Shown here: positions 46,939-58,043 of the stretch, piece by piece | How positions within the stretch are numbered: position 1 is the stretch's first letter | Layout: every line of letters begins with the position of its first letter | From: Anagrus nilaparvatae | Lineage: Eukaryota; Arthropoda; Insecta; Hymenoptera; Mymaridae | Direction: 5' to 3' | NCBI GenBank assembly: GCA_022575985.1 | Contig: JAKSXM010000007.1 | Location: 56,574,501 to 56,638,500, forward strand | Length of the DNA: 64,000 bases | The notes under the pieces: model-generated | What the model saw: only the letters and a program-made list of their open reading frames with translations | Database searches by the model: none | Told to the model about the DNA's origin: nothing | Position numbers and translations under genes: made by a program

Positions 46939-49900
46939 GTATCAATCAATAATATTAATTAATTTTATTTTAGCATGCAAACCCATGCATTATATTAATT
47001 TTAATTATGTTTCAAAGGACAACAAATTTCACACACACAAATACACACTAGAACGTATAATATTGTGGGATTTTTTTTTTATTTATAAACTTAATTATAA
47101 AAGAATAAAACTCTTTTGAAAGAAAACTTCCGCATTTATTTATATTATACTCTAGTTTTTTTATTCTTACAAAAATTCTTTTTTTTTTTTGTATAATTAA
47201 GTTAATACCTTGAAGAAAATCATCTTCTATTATAAAATTTAAAACATGTAAATTTTTTTAATTCTAAAGAATGTGAAAAATTAAGTTCCTATTTATATAT
47301 ATTACATTAATTTTTATTATTTATAACATATGTTTTTATTTCAAAGATACATATCATTCAATAATTATTAACATAGTAATTCAGTAATTTTTATTATGCT
47401 TAGAAAAAATTCCATGAAAATAATATTAATTGTTAATAAAACATGGATTTTAACACGCTCATTTTTTATTATTTTAAATGTTATAAAGGGTGTAATAAGT
47501 GGGTATCCTAATAAGTGATTGTATTAATAAAAAAAATTATAGTTATTATCTTTTTTAATTTTTATACATTTTTTTTTTAAGAATATTGTACTCGGATTTT
47601 AATATTTTTGTATTTATATTTCGGTCCAATCACGGTTTTAGGCTTGTTTTTAAAATCGGACAGACAAAAGGTCTAAAATTTGTTTTTTTGAACCTTTGAA
47701 TACGAAAATCGTTGTATACAAGCCCTAGGAAATTCGAAAACATTTTTAAATTAGCATAATACATTCATTTTTGGAGATGTCTCTTTCAAAAACTGTAATG
47801 AAGTTTAGACTATATAAGATTTTGGGGCTCCTCTTATTCGCGAACTTTGAGATCATGTATATGACAAGTTTACATATATTGACCCTTTAAATTGATAAAA
47901 ATACCCCATTTAAAGGATGATTTTGTAATATTTACTAATCAGGGTAAGTTTTAAACGACTCATTGTTTTCAGAATCGCTAAACACGAATTTATAGAATTT
48001 TCGAGCACAAAATTTTCGGAAAACTCTTTAGTAAAAAATTGCAAAATTACCCTTAAAATAGGTTTTTTTAAACTAATGGTTTTCTAAAAATTTTTTTCCC
48101 GTATCATCCCAAAATTCGTAATTCGTGACCCAAAAAAGGTATAAAAGGTCAAAATTTGCAAATAAAGTGCGGTTACTAAATTTTCGGGTACACGACCTGA
48201 AATTTTGGTTTAGTTTGGATTTCGAGAAAATCAGAATTTTTTAGAGATGAAATTTCACTGATTTTACAATTCGATGACTTTTTTTTTTAATTTTTAATTC
48301 AAACTTTAAAAAGGAAAAACAATAAGAATAAACATATATCTTTATTTTTAAAAAAATAATTTATTTCCGATAATTAACGAAAAACAATCAAAAAAAATTT
48401 TATACTCAAAAAATAGAATTGAAAACCCAGGGGAATTTCCGATTTAAAAATGTACATGCGAACTTTTTTACCAGAGGACCAGCCCTACTCGAAAACTACC
48501 TATTTGCAATGATTACTAAAAACTGTAAAGTAACTCCTAAGATTTAGTTGCTAGCATAGAATACCATTTTAATTGTAATATTAATAAAAGTCCATTTTAA
48601 ATACGATATTAAAAGAACTAAATCTCCCTTGCTCCAAATAATTTAAAATTAACAAAAATGAATAAACCTAAACTTATTCAATAAACAGTTTTCGTTTAAA
48701 AAAGTAATCGTATAAAATAGTTATAACATTTAAACTTGGGGAAAGTAAATCTATTTTTGTTTCAGAAGTCTTTAAAGATCACCATAAAATAATAAAGATC
48801 ATTGTAGAATTTTCAAGAGTGGGGGTTGTAAGTTATATTATACCTTTAATTAAAAGCTCTTCTGTTTTAATGTTTCCTTCCTATTTACCCTTCAGTTAAA
48901 TTAAAGAGATTTCAAGGTGTTTGTTTTGGAATTTCAATTAAAATACAGAAAATTTAATAAACATAAATTCAAACACAAAAAAAAATACAATTTTATAAAA
49001 ATAATATTTCAAATTTGAATGACGCTTTATATCCTTTAAACCTCAAAATTAAAAAATGAAAACTTTTAACAATTTTTTTTTTTTAATAATAGATACACAC
49101 ACAAACACACAAAATTGTAATAATTTCATATAAAAAAGATAAGTAAAATCTACCTCAGCAATATTATTCACTTTTCAGACATTATATTTTGAGAATAATA
49201 AAAAAAAGAAAGAAAGTAAGATAGAAAATGGAAATCCTATGCAAAGACAGCATCTTTAAAGATCGAGTAGCAGGTGTACCTAATGAATATGTCTTCTCTA
49301 TCTTTATAATAAGAAAGAAGTCATTTTTCAAGAATAAATTCAAGAAGCCAAAAAGTCTTATACAAAAATATATCTCGTAAAATCGAATTTAATTTTTCTT
49401 TCTATAAAAAAAAAAAATATTACGTTGAGAAAGATAGAGAAGAATAAAAAAGAATGTATAAAGTGAAAGAAGAAAGAAAAAAAAAAGATGTAATTTTAAA
49501 CCTCTAGGCAATTAATTTCATGGGCGCCGTCATCCACGTGGCACACCCATTCACGCCTCAAGTCTTCAATTATTATATTATAAGTTATAAGAGTATTCGC
49601 GCTTTTCACATAAAATGAATATTCTCTCAACTTGCTTGATGCTCCATTATATTATATATATATAGAATATTTTTTGAAGAAGCTTTATAAATAAAAGGAT
49701 GATGTTATGATATAGTATAAGGACCCCCCGACACGGTTTAATAATGTAATATGCAACCGAGAGTTATATAAGTAGCTCTATATAGTTATAAATTTCTTAA
49801 GGTATTTAAAAAAAAGACTTTTTTTCAAAGAATTTTTTCTCTTATATGCAAAAATTATATCATTTTTTTTCTGTTTTTTATATTATATGCATTTATTGTC

Positions 49901-50326
49901 AAAGACTTTTTGCAAAATGTGTAATTATAATTTTAAAAATGCAGGCGAGCTAAAGAATAATTAGACTTTTTAACTATCTAGGCGTAAAATTTTGTGCGTA
50001 GGATTTCTTGCAGAATTTCTTTAATCATTCTATGCTTAGACAAGCAAAAAATATTATATTTGACTTGAAAATTTTAGAAATTCAAGTGGTAGTTTCTGTA
50101 TCAAAACTTAAATCTCTTTATTTACAGGAAAAATCTTTATTTAAATTAATATTAAATTTAAAGTTTTTCTTTAAAAAATTTTTGAGCTAAAAATTTAGAG
50201 TTTGTGTAAGCGCAAATGGTTAGCATGGAGCATGTTTCTTACGAATAAATTAATAATACATAAATGGAATGATATGCTATTAAAATTTTGCCGTGCATGG
50301 TTTAGTAACCAGATCTCTTAAATTTT
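46939..50326. other. AT-rich spacer, no gene seen
   Basis: The stretch 47620-48240 is somewhat repeat-like, with phrases such as AATTCGTAATTCGTGACCC also seen near 7525 as AAATTCGTGACTAGCGACCC. A G+C-richer patch at 49518-49560 (GGGCGCCGTCATCCACGTGG) is unassigned. The frame at 50008-50190 is unsupported. Confidence 0.45.
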
Positions 50327-50690
50327 AACATGGAACATGTTTATAGGGAGAGGGTACTTCAGAACTTGAAAATTAAGGGGGGGGGGTCAAATTTGTCCTA
50401 TTTAAAGGGTGGGGGGGGTCAAATGATACTTTAAATAATTAGGAGACTATGAAAAATCTGAGCTTAAGGACTTAGAATACAGTTTTATGGATTTAGAATA
50501 ATATCGATTAAGGGACTTAGAATAATTCAGGTTTAAGGAATCAAAAACAGCTAGTGAGGTGATAATTACAAATTATAAAATTAGAAAATTGAATTGTAAT
50601 GTTGAGTAACATTTGTTTTATACCTAATCCTCAGCTGGAAGTAAACATGTTCCATGCATTTAGGTTGTGTTTACACAAACCGGTTATAAG
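50327..50690 (+). repeat. Poly-G hairpin family, copy 3
   Basis: Starts AACATGGAACATGTTTATAG, then AGGGGGGGGGGTCAAATTTG and GGGTGGGGGGGGTCAAATGA, then several GGGACTTAGAATAAT-like units. It ends AAACATGTTCCATGCATTTA, then GGTTGTGTTTACACAAACC and GGTTATAA. It is the best preserved member of the family. Palindrome P2 copy B starts 26 bases to its right. Confidence 0.8.
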
Positions 50691-50716
50691 TTTTATAATT
50701 TTTCATTACTACTTAC

Positions 50717-51713
50717 AAGGGGAGTTCAATACATTTGGAACACCGAATTACACCAAATGGTTATGGATGAGTTTGTTATGTTGAAAAAACATGTCGACTA
50801 CCCTCCGTTCCTTCCAATGGGCCTTCTGAGCCTAGAAATGCAGGGCTCAATGTTATAAAATAGGATTTTTTGGTAATTTTCAAAGAAACGCCAAAACCTC
50901 GCAAGTTAACCAAAACTCTTCTGGTTGGTCTCATTTTTTGGTTTAAGTATCACCTTTCATACGCCGTAAACCGCAATTTATTATCACTAATTCTCCCATC
51001 ACTATAGCCAATTAACCAAACGGTCATTTTTAGCTAAAAATGACCAATTTTTAAAATACTGCCAAATTTGTAATTTCTGACGAAAATGGGTTTTATAGGT
51101 CTGAAAAAATTTGTACAAGCTTCAAGTTTCCAAAACTTCTTGATTTTACCTTTTGCAATTATTTGTTAACCAGATATGATAATTTGAAGTCACAGTCCCA
51201 ATTTTACGATTTTTTAAAAAAGCTCATTTTTAATGCTAATTTTGAAGACCCATTTATTAAAAAGGAATCAAGGAAATGAGACGAGCAAAAAATTTTTGGA
51301 AATTTGAAGCTTGTACAAATTTTTTCAGACCTATAAAACCCATTTTCGTCAGAAATTACAAATTTGGCAGTATTTTAAAAATTGGTCATTTTTAGCTAAA
51401 AATGACCGTTTGGTTAATTGGCTATAGTGATGGGAGAATTAGTGATAATAAATTGCGGTTTACGGCGTATGAAAGGTGATACTTAAACCAAAAAAATCAG
51501 ACCATCCAGAAGAGTTTTGGTTAACTTGCGAGGTTTTGGCGTTTCTTTGAAAATTACCAAAAAATTCTATTTTATAACATTGAGCCCTGCGTTTCTAGGC
51601 CCAGAAGGCCTATTGGAAGGAACGGAGGGTAGTCGGCATGTTTTTTCAACATAACAAACTCATCCATAACCATTTGGTGTAATTCGGTGTTCCAAATGTA
51701 TTGAACTCCCCTT
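50717..51713. repeat. Palindromic element P2, copy B
   Basis: The first 120 or so bases are essentially identical to copy A (AAGGGGAGTTCAATACATTT onward) and the end mirrors them. The centre is near 51215. One arm carries a small deletion and substitutions that shift the frame open in copy A (50667-50858 stops early). This argues the shared peptide frame is not under selection. Flanks are ACTTAC on the left and ATTAAT on the right, with no firm target duplication. Confidence 0.82.
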
Positions 51714-53879
51714 ATTAATCCCAATGATTCTAAAAATAAATCCTTAAACTCAAATTACCTTAAAAAATTCAAAATTAAGTAACCTGAACATATAATTTAA
51801 TATTTTAAAACTTTATAATAGAATTCTTAATAACTCTGTTGATATCCATCAAATATATTTGAGCTTACAAAACCGTATTTGAAGCAATTAAACAATCTTG
51901 TAATTATATAATATTTAAATTTGATTAATAATGTGATCTTCATTGTTATAAAATACTCATACATATTTAAATGAATCTGATTTTCTTGATAAAAGCTTGT
52001 TACACTTGTTAGACTAATTTTTGCATTTATTAATTCAATATACTTAACGTTCTTTGTTTTACAGATTGAGATAACTGATATTTTAGATTTTATAAAATTT
52101 GGCAAAATCACTGTGAAAAAAATTCATCATAATCATTATTTTACAGTTAAATTATTTAATTTTTAATCAGATTACTATATCAATGTATCTTATTCTAGTA
52201 ATCTCAAAAATTGTATTCTAAAAGTGACATGAATAACATATTTCTCATGTGAAATAAAACAAAAAATAACTCTGCCAATTTAATCAAAAATATTGAAAAA
52301 TAAAAAGAATTTAAATAATTTAAATTTTAATATTTTTTTATTGCTATAATTACATTTAGATGTAAGTACAAGATAAAATGAATAGTTTGCATATTTTAAC
52401 GATATTGTAAAACATTAAAAATAAAAAATTTTTATATCTTAAATCGTCATCTATATTGATGACAATTATTTTATTATTAAAAATGTGTCATATATTAGCT
52501 TGGTTATTATCTTTATTTTTATGACAGATACAAAAAAAAGTTTCTAGCATTTTAATATAAGAGGCATGCTACATGTTGGTGCAAGTGACGGTATCTTAAT
52601 ATTAATTTTTTAACCAATTACTGCTAGTACTATTTAACCATTATTATTGGTCTACATTGAAAAAAAAATCCATTTACCACAAGCAGAGATATTCGGAAAT
52701 GAGCAACCATGACATAAAATGGTCTACTAAATGTTTTCTAGGTTGTTGACTATAAGAAACTTATAGAGGCAGTATTCACAAGCTGCAATAATATTTAGCC
52801 CACTATAAAAGTTTTTGAGACTGCCAATTTCGCATTTTGGGGCTTCGTGTATAAAAACTTCAATCTTCTAATTAAAAAAAAAACTTCTTATTAAGGTTGA
52901 ATTTGGAATTTTTTTGCAATATTTAAGAATATTAGTAATATTTGGACTACTATACGATTTTTAGGTAGCTATCTGGGAACAAATAATTGAAAATACGTAC
53001 AGTTAGCCAAATATTAGTATTATTTGTGATTCTTATTAAAATATCCTAAATTACGCTCTTTTTTGATACATTTTTCTGCATCACTAAATATTGATGTAAT
53101 AAACTAAAAGTGTTTGAATTTTGCAAATTTTTATAAAGGGTGATTTTTGCTATTTTAAGGGAGCTAAAAAAATTTTGCACAAACGACACTTCGATTTTTG
53201 TAATCAACGACCATAACAATCATAAAACCATGATCTAACTAAAAAAATTTAACACTCTCTATTTTAGCTAGCTCTACGCCCTGTCAATTTATTTCATTGA
53301 TTTTATAATATATCATTTTCCAAGGTTTTTCATCTTTTAATATAATAAGTAGTATCTCAGTACTCTAAGATACAAAAAAAAATTAATCTCCTAAACCAAG
53401 CTAATATACATAAAAACTAAGATTGAATAGACTTTTTTTAATAAATTTTTTTTATCATTCTATTTTATTATCTTTATAAATTTTGATATCTACAAAATAA
53501 TAGTTAAAGAAAAAGATTAATAAAATTTTTATATGCTTAAATCAGTTCTTCATAAACTTAATAACCCATATAATTTATATTATTTATTTTATTGTTAATA
53601 TTATTACCATTTTATACTCATCAAAATATAAAATTATTATTTTTTTAATTTTATTACTGTTTTTATAATGATTTTTGAATTAAATATTTGTATTATTACA
53701 AGTACAATAGTGTATATTATTTTATTAAATATTTTGTGTATTTAAATAAATAAACATAATCCTTATTTTAATAAATTTGAAAAATAATAATTTTAATTTA
53801 TTTTAAGTGCACTAAAAACTATTGAATTTTGAACATATTTATATAATAACAATAATAAATAATAAAATATTTTTTCTTG
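51714..53879. other. AT-rich spacer, no gene seen
   Basis: The first 90 bp (TTCTAAAAATAAATCCTTAA, CTCAAATTACCTTAA) resemble reversed core units of the poly-G family. The remainder shows nothing recognisable. The minus frame at 51827-52111 has no motifs. Confidence 0.45.
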
Positions 53880-54565
53880 TTTCTCGGCTTCGCCTCGGAC
53901 GGTAATTTACGTGCGACTTGGGCCATTCTTTACTTTTGTGGCCATGGGTAAAAATATACTATTTCTGTACATTTAAAAAAAAAATATTTTTATTAATACG
54001 ATTTCCTTGGCCGCCCAGCGACCAGGAAATCGTACTTTCGTGGCTACTGTACAGAAAAATAGTATATTTACCGCTAGAGTCCAGTTTTCTATTGATGTGT
54101 AACATGTAGAATAAATCTAGAATTGGTGTTAATTAATCAAGAATCGTTGTTTTAATTATCCGATAAATTAAACGCTACGCGTCCGGAAAAGACGTGTTTT
54201 CTCGCCACAGACACAGAAAAATGTTATACGACCCTTGTCCATAAATAAAGAATGCCCCAAATCGCAGTTTACCATCCTCGGCCTCGCCTCGGAAGGTAAT
54301 TTACATGAGGTTTGGGCCATTCTTTACCTTTCTGGACACGAGCCGTAAATATACTATTTCTGGTCAGCGGCCTGAAAGTACGTATTTCCCGTATTTCCGT
54401 ATTTTCTCCCCACAGTCGCAGCAAAATTTTGTACAATCCTCGGTCATAAACAAAGAATGAGCCAAATCGCAGTTTACCAACCTTAGCTTCGCCTAGGAAG
54501 GTAATTTGCGTCCGCTTTGGGCCATTCTTTACTTTTCTGGCCTAGGACCGTAATATACTATTGTA
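53880..54565 (-). repeat. Array of compound-hairpin units
   Basis: Two adjacent units (about 54170-54362 and 54363-54565) and a partial one (53880-53975) are reverse-oriented copies of the unit at 24006. Each has TAAATATACTATTTCTGG, a hairpin pairing AAAGAATGCCCCAAATCGCA with a TTTGGGCCATTCTTTAC arm around a CCTCGGCCTCGCCTCGG-like loop, and a GACGTGTTTTCTCGCC block. A different hairpin (ATACGATTTCCTTGGCCGCC / GACCAGGAAATCGTA, about 53998-54045) sits between the partial and full units. The 63-codon frame at 53918 is a by-product. Confidence 0.82.
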
Positions 54566-54760
54566 AGTAGTAACAGCGATAGAATTTTTAGATAAAACCA
54601 ACAAATTAATTTTAATCATAAAATATTCATAACAAACATTAGAGCTTTCTTTGCACAAAACATCATTATCACTTTTATCGGATAATGAAAACAACGATTC
54701 TTGATTAATTAACACCAATTCTAGATTTATTCTACATGTTACACATCAATAGAAAACTGC
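54081..54760. repeat. Inverted 84-bp repeats bracketing the two full hairpin units
   Basis: 54083-54166 (AGTTTTCTATTGATGTGTAA through AGAATCGTTGTTTTAATTAT) is matched in reverse complement by 54675-54758 (GGATAATGAAAACAACGATT through CAATAGAAAACTG) with few differences. The bracketed segment may be one mobile unit. Confidence 0.78.
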
Positions 54761-56247
54761 ACTTTTTGCGCACATTTCAACTAATATAATTATTCAACAA
54801 CAGACTAATTAATCATTTGTCTCCTAAAATGGATACTGGATTATAAAAGTAAAAACCGCATTCTTTTTAGCTTACTAGCTGCACGCCTTACTTTGGCGTA
54901 AGTACCTGTTCTCGACTAAAAAAAAATGTAACATCACCTAGAACAAAAGTCAGGATGGCAAAAACTTTTTGATTTGCATTTTCATTATTTAAAAAAAAAA
55001 ATATTTTTCGATCGTGCCTCAAATCATACATATTTTTACATCCAACGTTAAATAAATTCGCTTAAATAGTTCAATGAATAAAAAACTGAATAAGATTTAA
55101 AAAAACAGGTCGTATAAGTTAATTACTGCGAAATTTTAATTAAGTAATATTACAATGTGATTATTAGCATTTTAAATGCAAAAAAAAGAAATTATCGGCA
55201 GAGTGCCAAATTGCCTGAATCTCTCCAATAAATATAATTTTAGCAATTTATAGTACACTGAATAAAAAAAAAATCTTTCTACAGATAAAATTTTCTTTTT
55301 TGCTTAATCACACGTAATTTAATTATTCTCAAGAGTTTAAATGTAGTAATCCATTAAATATGTAAATTTCGTCTACACGTATATTTGTTTTGTTTATAAA
55401 ACTGAAAAAACAAATATAATAAAGGTACATTAGTATAATCTGAAAAAAAAAGAATTTTGATTTGCTTTTAGAAAGTGTACACAGGCGAATCTCTAGAGAA
55501 CATATATACGTATATGTAGCTAACCCATGAGGCTATTAACCGTATATACGCAAACAATGATCTAAAAGCGGAAGTAGCCCGCAGTTAAAGTATACGTATA
55601 GTATATATACCTTTATATGAACTGAGGTAACCCACGCACAAGTAGCCTTTATTGGAATGCCGTCATTACGCTCTAGGTCATTATTATAATTATGTATACA
55701 TTTTAGTCGCTTATGTACACACGTACTATTAATCATTAATTAATTTTGAAGAAAAATGACATTTTAATAATAAATTTACTTTTCTTTTTTTTTTATATAT
55801 ATTGATTTTACATATTATGCATGTTCTGATATATTTATGATAATATTTAAATTTTTTTATTTTTTATCTTAGACTGTAATGCGTGAATTTATCTGGTGTG
55901 CATCACAGAAAATTCTAATAAAATAATTTATTATATTTTATAAAAAATACAAAAATTCTTTTTTTTTTCAAAAAAATATATTTTTTATTTATTTTATTTT
56001 CATTTCAAAAAAAAAAAAGAGATAAAATCTGCATACTAGCTTGGTACTTAAAAAAACCAAGAAGAAAATTATTAATTTTTCATTACTAAATGAAATTATC
56101 TAACAAGATTCCTGAAATTATAGCTTTATTTTTCATATTTTTGTACTTATTTTTTAATTCTTAGGCTATTTTGGGGCAAATTTTCGAAAACATAAAAAAT
56201 CAATGCAATTCTTGTGTAGTTAATATTCTTTGGCAAAACTTAAGGGG
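54761..56247. other. AT-rich spacer, no gene seen
   Basis: The minus frame at 55536-55736 has no recognised motif. The small tract near 55500-55520 is a TATACGTATATG-type palindrome. Confidence 0.5.
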
Positions 56248-56836
56248 CGATTTTATGGAGCATATTTTTACTAGATTCTAGGGGTACTAGAATAGAAATA
56301 ATTGATTGTAACTCTAAATCTATTAAAATTCTGCTCAGCAAAATATGAATAAATTTTAGTGATATTTACGGCCGCCATTCAATGGTCATAACTGTCGTTG
56401 TCCATCCGGGTCATTTCTCAGAACCTTGAAATCTAGATTTTTCGAAAACAGACCCATAAATGAATTTTGTAGAAAAATTCATTTCCGAATTCGTAAAATC
56501 AGAATTCATCAAAATAAAGAATAGGATAAATTCCGAAATTCTTTTTATGAAACCTTATATTTCATGGTAATTTTTTGCTTTTTACAAATAATAACTTCTG
56601 ATATTTTATCAAATATGCACTGATTTTTAGGAATTTTGATTTATCTGCCTTACAATCCTTCCAGTTTTTATAATTCTGAATTAGAAAGTTTGTATACTTA
56701 ATTTTCGGAATTCGGAAAACTGCCCCGGATGGACAACGACATTTATGACCAGTGAATGGCGCCCATATTTACTAGAGTTCAATTGTTTCAACTCTAGAGT
56801 CCCCAAAATCTGGTAAGAACTTGCTCCATGAAATCG
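56248..56836. repeat. Foldback element with TGTCGTTGTCCATCCGG arms
   Basis: The inner arms (about 56345-56440 and 56712-56795) pair CGCCATTCAATGGTCATAA with TTATGACCAGTGAATGGCG and TGTCGTTGTCCATCCGG with its complement. The outer arms (56248-56335 and 56755-56836) pair CGATTTTATGGAG with CTCCATGAAATCG, and a CTAGA/AATTGA block follows. The left arm has about 35 extra bases between these. The minus 72-codon frame at 56681-56899 lies on the right arm and is not a gene. Confidence 0.75.
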
Positions 56837-57344
56837 ATTCTTTAATACTAAAAAAAGTATTAAAGTTTTGGAAATTCCCTTTTTTTCGATAAATGGCACC
56901 TAGTTGTCTTTGGTAATCGAAAATCCCTGAAATTTAAATTTTTTAAACTTCTAGACTAATGTATAGTTTGTATTTATAATTTAACGATGCAAATATAATG
57001 GAAACTGAAAATAAAAAATATTAATAATAATAATAATAATAATATAATGTTTAAAAATTGATGATGATATCAAAGCTTAAAAAATTTTTTTTATTTTACA
57101 TGCATGGATAATTGTAAACATCAATAATAAACGTATATATTTACAATATTTTTTTAATAAATAATACAAAATTTCGGTTATAATTGTCAAAAGTAATTTT
57201 TGATTTTAATTAAAAGCTTTTTATTTATATGAATTTTATTTAACTAAAAAAAAATTAATCAACTGCAATATAAAGTTGTTTTGAATTTTTTTTTTCAATT
57301 ATTGAATTGGGATTCAAAGCAGTGAAAATTGAATTGAATTATTA
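56837..57344. other. AT-rich spacer with (TAA)n
   Basis: A TAA trinucleotide run lies at about 57021-57044. Nothing else seen. Confidence 0.6.
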
Positions 57345-57525
57345 TAAGTCCCTAAACCCGGAATATTCCAAGTCCCTAAATCAAAATCCCTAATTCTAAG
57401 TTCCTAATCCCAGATTATTCTAAGACCAATTTGATCCCTCCTCTCCCCTTCATTCAGACACTTTTGATCCCCTTAATTTTCAGATTTCTAGAGTATCTCC
57501 TCCCTATAAACATGTACCATGTTAA
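57345..57525 (-). repeat. Poly-G hairpin family, copy 4 (reverse, truncated)
   Basis: Core units AAGTCCCTAAATCAAAATCC and ATTATTCTAAGACC are followed by GATCCCTCCTCTCCCCTTCA and TTTGATCCCCTTAATTTTCA, the decayed counterparts of the two G runs. It ends CTATAAACATGTACCATGTT. The other terminal block is missing. Confidence 0.65.
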
Positions 57526-58043
57526 AATTAAACACTATAAAGGAAATAAGATCCGCCAGGGCTGGAGGGTGGGATTGAAATTTAAGTGATATTGGTTAAA
57601 TTTGGCTTGGCTGGGATTTGTCTTGAAAAAAAATCTAAATTAACTTCAATTAAAATTAATTAAATATGATATTTTAAGTTCTGTTACTTCTAAATTATTA
57701 TTTTTATTATTATTCTCTTTATTTTTGTTTAATACAAAAAAATAGTTTCACTCCTACAATATGTTTTAATTTAAGTTATAATATATATAAAATTTGTCAG
57801 CTTAATTATAATGAAACAGATATAAATTATTTACAATTATATTGACGATTCCTAATAGGAAAGTCCTTATTCACCGCGACGAGACGGACTCCGCCATATC
57901 GCATACTTTATACTATAAGATGTCAGGTTTTTTAAAGCCTTTTCGAGTAAAAACTTTTCTATTTAAAAGCGTCGATATATACAAAAATTACAAAAAAAAA
58001 ACAACTTGAGAGTTTTTATTTACATATATGATATTAAAAGTAA
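57526..58043. other. AT-rich spacer
   Basis: A small G+C-richer patch near 57855-57900 (CACCGCGACGAGACGGACTC) is unassigned. No gene seen. Confidence 0.5.

Noticed and set aside
49518..49580. Possible minus-strand exon in a GC-richer patch
   Set aside because: About 50 codons stay open without a start or splice sites, which is not unusual by chance here.
50667..50858. 63-codon frame as a gene
   Set aside because: It is part of palindrome P2 and is mirrored on the opposite arm; copy B shifts the frame seen in copy A.
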